Shown here: one piece after another, positions 58,801-64,000 of the stretch
Numbering within the stretch: position 1 is the stretch's first letter
How the letters are laid out: every line of letters begins with the position of its first letter
Source of the DNA: Kribbella italica
GTDB taxonomy: Bacteria > Actinomycetota > Actinomycetes > Propionibacteriales > Kribbellaceae
NCBI RefSeq assembly: GCF_014205135.1
Contig: NZ_JACHMY010000001.1
Span: forward strand, 4,960,001-5,024,000
Reading direction: 5' to 3'
Length of the DNA stretch: 64,000 nucleotides
Notes under the pieces: model-generated
What the model saw: the letters and a program-made list of their open reading frames with translations, nothing else
What the model was told of the DNA's origin: nothing
Databases searched by the model: none
Made by a program: the position numbers and the translations under genes

Positions 58801-61527
58801 CTAGTAGATCGACAGGGCGGTCAGCCGCACCTTCCCCCGGGACTGGGTGATCCTCACGCGGACCTGGTCCGTGGTCACCGGGCTGTCTAGCGCGAGGATC
58901 CGTTTGTGGCCGACAGCACCGAACGCGGCGACCTGCTTCCAGCCGCCCTGATCACGCACCTCGATCACCCCGGCCTCGACCTGCTGGCCGAAGCGGATGT
59001 CCTCGCCCAGCGACACTCTCCGAACCGTCGCCTTCGCAGGCAGCTGGACGGTCACCGTGCCCTCACCGCTGACCCGCGCACCCTTCGCCAGATCCCGCGG
59101 CATGTCAGCAGCGAGCTTGGCCCGCCACTCCGCCAGTCTGGTGACGTCCTGATCGTCCAGCCGTCCCCGACGGTCCGGTGGAATGTTGAGCAGCAGCACG
59201 GAGTTCCGGCCGACCGACTTGTAGTAGATGTCCGCCAGCTGTTCCACCGAGCGCGGCGACTGCTCCGGGTGGTGGAACCAGCCCTCCCGGATCGACACGT
59301 CCGACTCGGCCGGCCACCAGGCCAGCTGGGTCGCACCCGCGTCCCGCCCGGCCAGCAAGGCCTTCCGGCTGCCCTGGTCGGCGGCGGCGTACCCGAGTGC
59401 GTAGTCGGGCGAGCCGTTCGGCTTGGTGATCGTCGGTACGACGCTGAACTCGTCCGGCCGGGCCAGACCGGACTCGTTGCCGACCCACCGCACGTCCGGG
59501 CCGCTGACGGCGATCGTCGCCCGCGGAGCGAGCTTGCGGATCAGCTCGTACCAGCTGGGGAAGTCGTAGGTCTCCACCTTGTCCGGTGGGATCCGGCCCT
59601 GCGCTCCGTCGAACCAGACCTCGTCGACCTGCCCGTACTCGGTCAGCAGCTCGTACAGCTGGTTCAGCATGTAGGCGCCGTAGTCCGACGCGGTCAGCGT
59701 GTACTGCGGCAGGTCCTGCCCGGCCCGGTCGTCGCCGGGGAGCAGCGTCGGGATAGTGCGCGGGGTGTGCGCACTGCCGTTGGCGTAGACACCGTCGAGG
59801 TACTGGTTCTCGTCGGCCGGTGACAGGTACAGGCCGACCTTCAGCCCGTACTTGCGCATCGACTTCACGAACGCCGCGACCACATCGCCCTGGCCGCCCT
59901 GCCACGAGCTGGACGCGACACTGTGGTCGCTGTAGCGCGACGGGTAGAGCAGGAAACCGTCGTGGTGCTTCACGGTGAGGATGGCGAGCTTGAAGCCCGA
60001 GTCCCGCAGCGTGCGCGCCCACTGGTCGGTGTCCAGCCCGGTCGGCTGGAACAGGTTGGGGTCCTCGTCACCGTGTCCCCACTCCAGCCCGGTGAACGTG
60101 TTCACCCCGAAGTGCAGGAACGCCGTCTGCTCCATCCGCTGCCACTCCACCTGCCGCGGCTCCGGCCGGATCGCCGACGCCTTGGCCACCAGGGAGGTCA
60201 CACACTCCCCCTCCGCCACCGGCATCGTCTGCGCGGGCTTCAGCTTGCCCACCACACACGGCAACGCCTTCAGCCCGGCCGACGGCTCACCGAAGTAACT
60301 GCTGACACCAACCCCGTACGCCGTACCGCGCGCACCGGTCAGCCACCGCACCTCGTCAACCGTCCCGCCGGCCACCTCCACACTCACCGCAGTCACCCCA
60401 GGCGCCTTCAACACATCAACCGTCCCGGCGTCGAGCGCCAACCCCAAGTAGTGGTACTCGACCCCTTCCTTCACCGAAGCCCTCGGCAGCCTCACCTCGG
60501 TGGTCTTGCCCCCAGCCCGCAACGCCACAGCATGCTTGCCCAGAGCAACCAACCGCACCTCACCCAACGCAATCAGCTCAGCCCCGCGATCAAGCAGGTC
60601 AGGCGACACCACAGTCTCCGCCAGCACCCCACCGTCGAGCTCCCCACGCCAGCTGACCCCACCACCGTCCAGCCGCAGCCGCCCAGGCTCAGTGATCCGC
60701 CCGGCAGCCTTCAGCTCCGAGGCCTTCTCCCCCAGCCCCGGCACGTATTCCCCTCGCTCAATCGTCCCCTCGAACCCCACGCTCACCTTGGCCGTAGACC
60801 CCACCGGCTTCGCCAGCCGCAGATCACCTGGGTTGAACGCCCCACTGAACGTCGCCAGCCGCACCTGCCGGACAGACCCCGCCAGACCACGCTGCAACGC
60901 CGACGGGTGCACTTCGTTGCCCACACCGATCTCCGCACCCGCATCGGCATGCCAGGTCGCCGTACCGGCCGTGCTGACCGCAGCAGGCAACTGTTGCCCG
61001 TCCAGGAACGCGTGCAGCGTCGCACCACCCCCGTCGACCTCGTAGGCCAGCGCCAGGACGTGCTGCTCACCGGCAGTCGGCACCGGGACGGACTGGACGA
61101 CGTCCTGCCACTCCCCGTTGACCTCGGAGCTGAAGCCGTACTGGAGGTTGGTCCCGCTGTACCGGCCGAAGATCGCGCCGCCGACAGCCGTCACGGTCGC
61201 CAGACTGGCCTGCGCAGCAGCCGGAGTGAACGCCGTCTCGACCAGGAACGACCGCTGCACCGCGCCACCACTGATCGCCGTACCGGGCTGAAAGAGGACG
61301 CCGTCAGGCCCACCCGCGAGCACCAGCCCACGCGCCGGGTCCTGCGACTCGGCGCCGCTGCGACGGGTCAGCGTGCCGCCCATCACCTCACCGGTCGCCG
61401 CGGTGTAGGTGTGGCCGCTGGAGAACGAGCCACCGAACGACACGTCGAGCACATCAGGATCAGCTGCCACAGCGGGCACGGTACTCACCACTCCGATCAA
61501 CAGGCTCATGGCCAGCAGGATGCGCAT
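58801..61527 (-). CDS. Secreted alpha-L-fucosidase (GH29) with N-terminal LamG-like domain
   Basis: A 908-residue exported enzyme. Signal peptide (ILLAMSLLIGVVSTVPAVAA), a concanavalin/LamG-like domain (about residues 25-210, with VQRSFLVETAFTP and RGLAGSVRQVRLATFSG), a linker with a second beta domain, then GH29 from about residue 450: AFLHFGVNTFTGLEWGHG, ILTVKHHDGFLLYPS, LYLSPADENQYL, and EVWFDGAQGR with the catalytic nucleophile Asp near residue 638. A C-terminal beta-sandwich closes the protein. It removes alpha-fucose from glycans outside the cell. ATG at 61527 with AGGTGA; the GH20 stop lies 10 bases upstream. Confidence 0.92.
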   Translation of the reverse strand: MRILLAMSLLIGVVSTVPAVAADPDVLDVSFGGSFSSGHTYTAATGEVMGGTLTRRSGAESQDPARGLVLAGGPDGVLFQPGTAISGGAVQRSFLVETAFTPAAAQASLATVTAVGGAIFGRYSGTNLQYGFSSEVNGEWQDVVQSVPVPTAGEQHVLALAYEVDGGGATLHAFLDGQQLPAAVSTAGTATWHADAGAEIGVGNEVHPSALQRGLAGSVRQVRLATFSGAFNPGDLRLAKPVGSTAKVSVGFEGTIERGEYVPGLGEKASELKAAGRITEPGRLRLDGGGVSWRGELDGGVLAETVVSPDLLDRGAELIALGEVRLVALGKHAVALRAGGKTTEVRLPRASVKEGVEYHYLGLALDAGTVDVLKAPGVTAVSVEVAGGTVDEVRWLTGARGTAYGVGVSSYFGEPSAGLKALPCVVGKLKPAQTMPVAEGECVTSLVAKASAIRPEPRQVEWQRMEQTAFLHFGVNTFTGLEWGHGDEDPNLFQPTGLDTDQWARTLRDSGFKLAILTVKHHDGFLLYPSRYSDHSVASSSWQGGQGDVVAAFVKSMRKYGLKVGLYLSPADENQYLDGVYANGSAHTPRTIPTLLPGDDRAGQDLPQYTLTASDYGAYMLNQLYELLTEYGQVDEVWFDGAQGRIPPDKVETYDFPSWYELIRKLAPRATIAVSGPDVRWVGNESGLARPDEFSVVPTITKPNGSPDYALGYAAADQGSRKALLAGRDAGATQLAWWPAESDVSIREGWFHHPEQSPRSVEQLADIYYKSVGRNSVLLLNIPPDRRGRLDDQDVTRLAEWRAKLAADMPRDLAKGARVSGEGTVTVQLPAKATVRRVSLGEDIRFGQQVEAGVIEVRDQGGWKQVAAFGAVGHKRILALDSPVTTDQVRVRITQSRGKVRLTALSIY

Positions 61528-61536
61528 CCCAGTCAC

Positions 61537-64000
61537 CTACTTCGCGTCGACGGTGATCTCGGCAGCGGTCCCGAACGGGTTCCCACTCGCCTCGCTGAGC
61601 TGGACCAGCCGCACGTACCGGGCGGTCGTCGCCGCGACCGGCACCCACTTGGCGTCCGGGCTGTTGCCGAACGTCCCCTTGGAGGCCGGCTGTCCCCAGC
61701 TGACACCGTCTGCGCTCAGGTAGAGCTCGTAGTCGGCGATGCGGCCGTTGGTCGCGTTCTGCCGGGTCAGGTAGGTCACCGCGCAGACCGACTTGGCGCT
61801 GCCGAGGTCCAGCTGGATCTCGTGCGGCGGCTGCGGCTGACGTGCCGACCACTCCGTGTGCCAGAACGTCGCCGGGTTCCCGTCGATCGCGTTGACGGCC
61901 CGGCCGTCCTCGCCGGTGGTCTCTTCGCTGTCCACGAACTTCACCGCGACCGGACTGGTCGCAGCCGGCACACAGCTCAGCCGTACGCCGGCAGTCGTGC
62001 TCAGCCGATGCGTCGTACCGCCCTGCTTGTACGACGTGGCCGCGCCGAGCGCCGCCGTACCGGCTGGTGCGTCGGCTGGTGGGGTCGCCGTGAATGTCGC
62101 CGTGAAGCTGCCGCCCGCCGTGAGCTCTCGCGTGGAGCGGCTGGCCGGGGTGACGCTCCAGCCGGCGGGAGCGGTCGGGCGCACGGTGACGTCGGTTGCG
62201 CGGGCCTTGGCGGTCACGGTGACCGTCAGCTGCGCCGTGGAGCCCGACACGACGGTCTGGCGATCGACGGAGGCAACAGCACGCAGTACGGGCTTGAGCG
62301 TCAGCGGTGTCGCCCGGTGGCCGTCGGGGATCTGCTGGATCAGACCGCCGGAGCGGTCCACCACGGCGACCATGCGGGTGATCGCGTTGACCAGTGTGAT
62401 CCGGCTGCCCGACTTGGCGAGCTGCCAGCGCTGCAGGCGGTTGGTGCTGTCGCAGGTCTGCGCCGTGATCGGTGTGCCCGGCTGTAGCGGGGTGTTGAGG
62501 TAGCGGACGCCGACACGGGACTCGGCGCAGCGGCCGGTCGCCAGGTTGGTCAGGGTGTAGTAGCCATCGGTGGTCGGCGTGACGTCCCAGGCCGACTCGG
62601 TGCTGTCCAGCTTCAGCTCAGCGCCTTCGGCGGCAGCCGCTCCGAGGTAGTCGCGACCGGCGGACAGCGAGTAGGTGCCGGCGGCAACCGGCGTACGGTC
62701 GACGTTGGCGAAGCCCGGTGCGCGGCCGACGACGTCGGCGCGGGCGGTGAAGGCGGCGTACGTCGGGTCGGGCTTGACGGTGCTCCAGGTGGCTTGCGCG
62801 ACCAGACGCAGCGGCATCCGGACCTCGGCCTCGATCTCGTTCTCGGTGTTGCCCGAGCCGTTGTCCGGCCAGAGAGTGACCTTCGCGCCGGTCACACCGT
62901 TGCTACTGGCAAGCGTTTCGCCCTCGAACCGGAGGGGCGTCCAGCCGGAGTCGTAGAGCTGCTGGGCGTTGGTCTTGAAGCCGCCGCGGACGTTGTAGAG
63001 CGCGTAGGCCGAGTTCATCACCTTGCGGCCCTCGGCGATCAGCCGGCTCGGCTTGACGCCGCCGCTGAGCCAGTGCTCGACGACGATGTCGCGGTCGAGC
63101 GGGACGGTCGCGGCGTCGGTGATGCCGTCGTTCCAGATCCGCAGGGTCTTGCCCTTGGCCTTCACGTGCGCGTTGACCCGGTTGATGAAGTCGACGAACG
63201 CGTCCTGCGGCACGGCGCCCGGGCCGAACTTGGCTCGCGCGTACTCGAGCAGCTGCGGGTACTTGGCGTAGTCCGAGCCGAGCATGTACTCGTCGGCGCC
63301 CATGTGCCAGTACGGCGTCCGGAAGGTCTTCAGGTTCTCGTCGATGATCGAGGTGAGGAACTCGAACGCCTCGGGCTTGGTGATGTCGAGCCGGCTGACC
63401 TGTTTGGCGCCGGTGTTGTCGGTCAGCTGCAGATCGGGCCGGTTGCGGATCCACGGCTCGATGTGCCCGGGCGAGTTGACCTCCGGCACGATCGTCACGT
63501 GGTACTTGTCCGCCAGCCGTTGCAGGGCAGCGATCTGGGGCTTGGTGTAGTACCCCCACTCGACGGACTCCGGGTGCACGTCGCTCTTCACCTTCAGCTC
63601 GACCCACAACTGGTTGAGCTTCAGGTACGCGGCGTCCTTCACCAGCCGCTCGAACCACGCGGTCGAGACGTTGATCAGGCAGGCGCACACGCCCACCCCG
63701 CGCTCGGCGTACGCCGGTACGTCGACGACGCGGCCCGCCGGCACCTTCCCATGCTTCAACAGCTGCAGCACAGTCCGGGTCCCGTAGAACACTCCAGCGT
63801 CGGTCTTCGCGGTGATCGCAATCGTCTTCCCGACCGTCAGCTCGTAGCCCTCGGCGCCGAGCTCACTGCGCTGGGGATCAACAGCCAGCACGATGTCACC
63901 GGCCTTCGCCTTCCCTCCAACCACAGGCAGCCGACGCCCGACATCCTCAACAAACGTTGCCGCTTCGGCCCGAGCGGAGTTGGCAACCACCCGACTGTGC
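61537..64000 (-). CDS. Beta-N-acetylhexosaminidase (GH20), cut by the window edge
   Basis: At least 820 residues; the N-terminus, including any signal peptide, lies beyond 64000. The start of the visible frame is a GH20 N-terminal domain (NSARAEAATFVEDVGRRLPVVGG). The catalytic barrel follows: VPAYAERGVGVCAC, HVTIVPEVNSPGHIEPW, and the acid/base pair D-E in YWHMGADEYMLGSD. After the barrel come a ricin-like or beta region (QRWQLAKSGSRITLVNAI), an NPCBM-associated Ig-like domain (TVTAKARATDVTVRPTAPAGWSVTPAS) and an F5/8-type-C carbohydrate-binding module (GRAVNAIDGNPATFWHTEWS...PHEIQLDLG). It cleaves terminal HexNAc from glycans and is in an operon with GH29. Confidence 0.92.
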   Translation of the reverse strand, partial: HSRVVANSARAEAATFVEDVGRRLPVVGGKAKAGDIVLAVDPQRSELGAEGYELTVGKTIAITAKTDAGVFYGTRTVLQLLKHGKVPAGRVVDVPAYAERGVGVCACLINVSTAWFERLVKDAAYLKLNQLWVELKVKSDVHPESVEWGYYTKPQIAALQRLADKYHVTIVPEVNSPGHIEPWIRNRPDLQLTDNTGAKQVSRLDITKPEAFEFLTSIIDENLKTFRTPYWHMGADEYMLGSDYAKYPQLLEYARAKFGPGAVPQDAFVDFINRVNAHVKAKGKTLRIWNDGITDAATVPLDRDIVVEHWLSGGVKPSRLIAEGRKVMNSAYALYNVRGGFKTNAQQLYDSGWTPLRFEGETLASSNGVTGAKVTLWPDNGSGNTENEIEAEVRMPLRLVAQATWSTVKPDPTYAAFTARADVVGRAPGFANVDRTPVAAGTYSLSAGRDYLGAAAAEGAELKLDSTESAWDVTPTTDGYYTLTNLATGRCAESRVGVRYLNTPLQPGTPITAQTCDSTNRLQRWQLAKSGSRITLVNAITRMVAVVDRSGGLIQQIPDGHRATPLTLKPVLRAVASVDRQTVVSGSTAQLTVTVTAKARATDVTVRPTAPAGWSVTPASRSTRELTAGGSFTATFTATPPADAPAGTAALGAATSYKQGGTTHRLSTTAGVRLSCVPAATSPVAVKFVDSEETTGEDGRAVNAIDGNPATFWHTEWSARQPQPPHEIQLDLGSAKSVCAVTYLTRQNATNGRIADYELYLSADGVSWGQPASKGTFGNSPDAKWVPVAATTARYVRLVQLSEASGNPFGTAAEITVDAK

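Noticed and set aside
1..64000. tRNA, rRNA or prophage genes
   Set aside because: No cloverleaf, rRNA-like stretch, integrase or phage structural gene could be recognised in the window.

Overview
The window is high-GC actinobacterial DNA. Mycothione reductase, an F420-type LLM oxidoreductase, an XPB-type helicase, DUF3027/DUF2530 proteins, IdeR-like iron boxes and a perfect actinobacterial SOS box all point that way. The abundant GTACGCCG-like words and the gene repertoire suggest a soil nocardioidaceous actinomycete, most likely Kribbella. That genus call is an inference from style, not a database match. No rRNA, tRNA, CRISPR array or prophage was found. Genes are tightly packed, with many 4-bp ATGA/GTGA junctions and many tail-to-tail overlaps.

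Layout. 1-3.1 kb: ArsR regulator with a palindromic operator and a coupled MFS exporter, then a membrane protein and a tiny membrane peptide. 3.1-9.5 kb: a fused hexapeptide-acyltransferase/helical-domain protein, a LacI regulator and a three-gene sugar ABC importer (binding protein plus two permeases, no ATPase) behind twin AACCGGTT operators. 9.5-12.8 kb: efeUOB iron uptake under IdeR-like boxes. 12.85-16.3 kb: thpR, a kinase-LLM fusion and mycothione reductase. 16.4-19.3 kb: MarR/MFS pair and a membrane protein. 19.3-29.3 kb: S9 peptidase, NCS2 purine permease, DUF2530, DUF3027, an MFS protein, a perfect 21-bp inverted repeat followed by G-rich tandem repeats, a DHA2 exporter divergent from its TetR regulator, and a cold-shock protein.

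29.5-37.3 kb: a HAD-LarE fusion, a TauD-like dioxygenase, TetR plus R2-like ligand-binding oxidase, an MFS gene divergent from a LysR gene that lacks a canonical start codon, and an acyl-CoA synthetase. 37.4-40.5 kb: a complete IS481-family element with a 15-bp target duplication has landed on the start codon of an Mrr-type endonuclease gene. It separates that gene from its LexA box, -10 element and Shine-Dalgarno. This is the most striking event in the window. 40.5-45.4 kb: small housekeeping genes (secreted protein, SIMPL, metallophosphatase, DUF427, hydrolase, GNAT, a shortened P-loop kinase). 45.4-52.6 kb: a helicase-associated protein and the XPB-type helicase, separated by DUF2797 and a TetR/MFS pair.

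52.6-64 kb: a MobA-like protein lacking its usual lysine, a PAP2-type membrane phosphatase and a HelD-type RNA polymerase-associated helicase. Last comes a minus-strand run GH20 hexosaminidase (cut by the window edge) - GH29 fucosidase - two paralogous TPM-like membrane/secreted proteins, which looks like a glycan-degradation operon with an uncharacterised tail.
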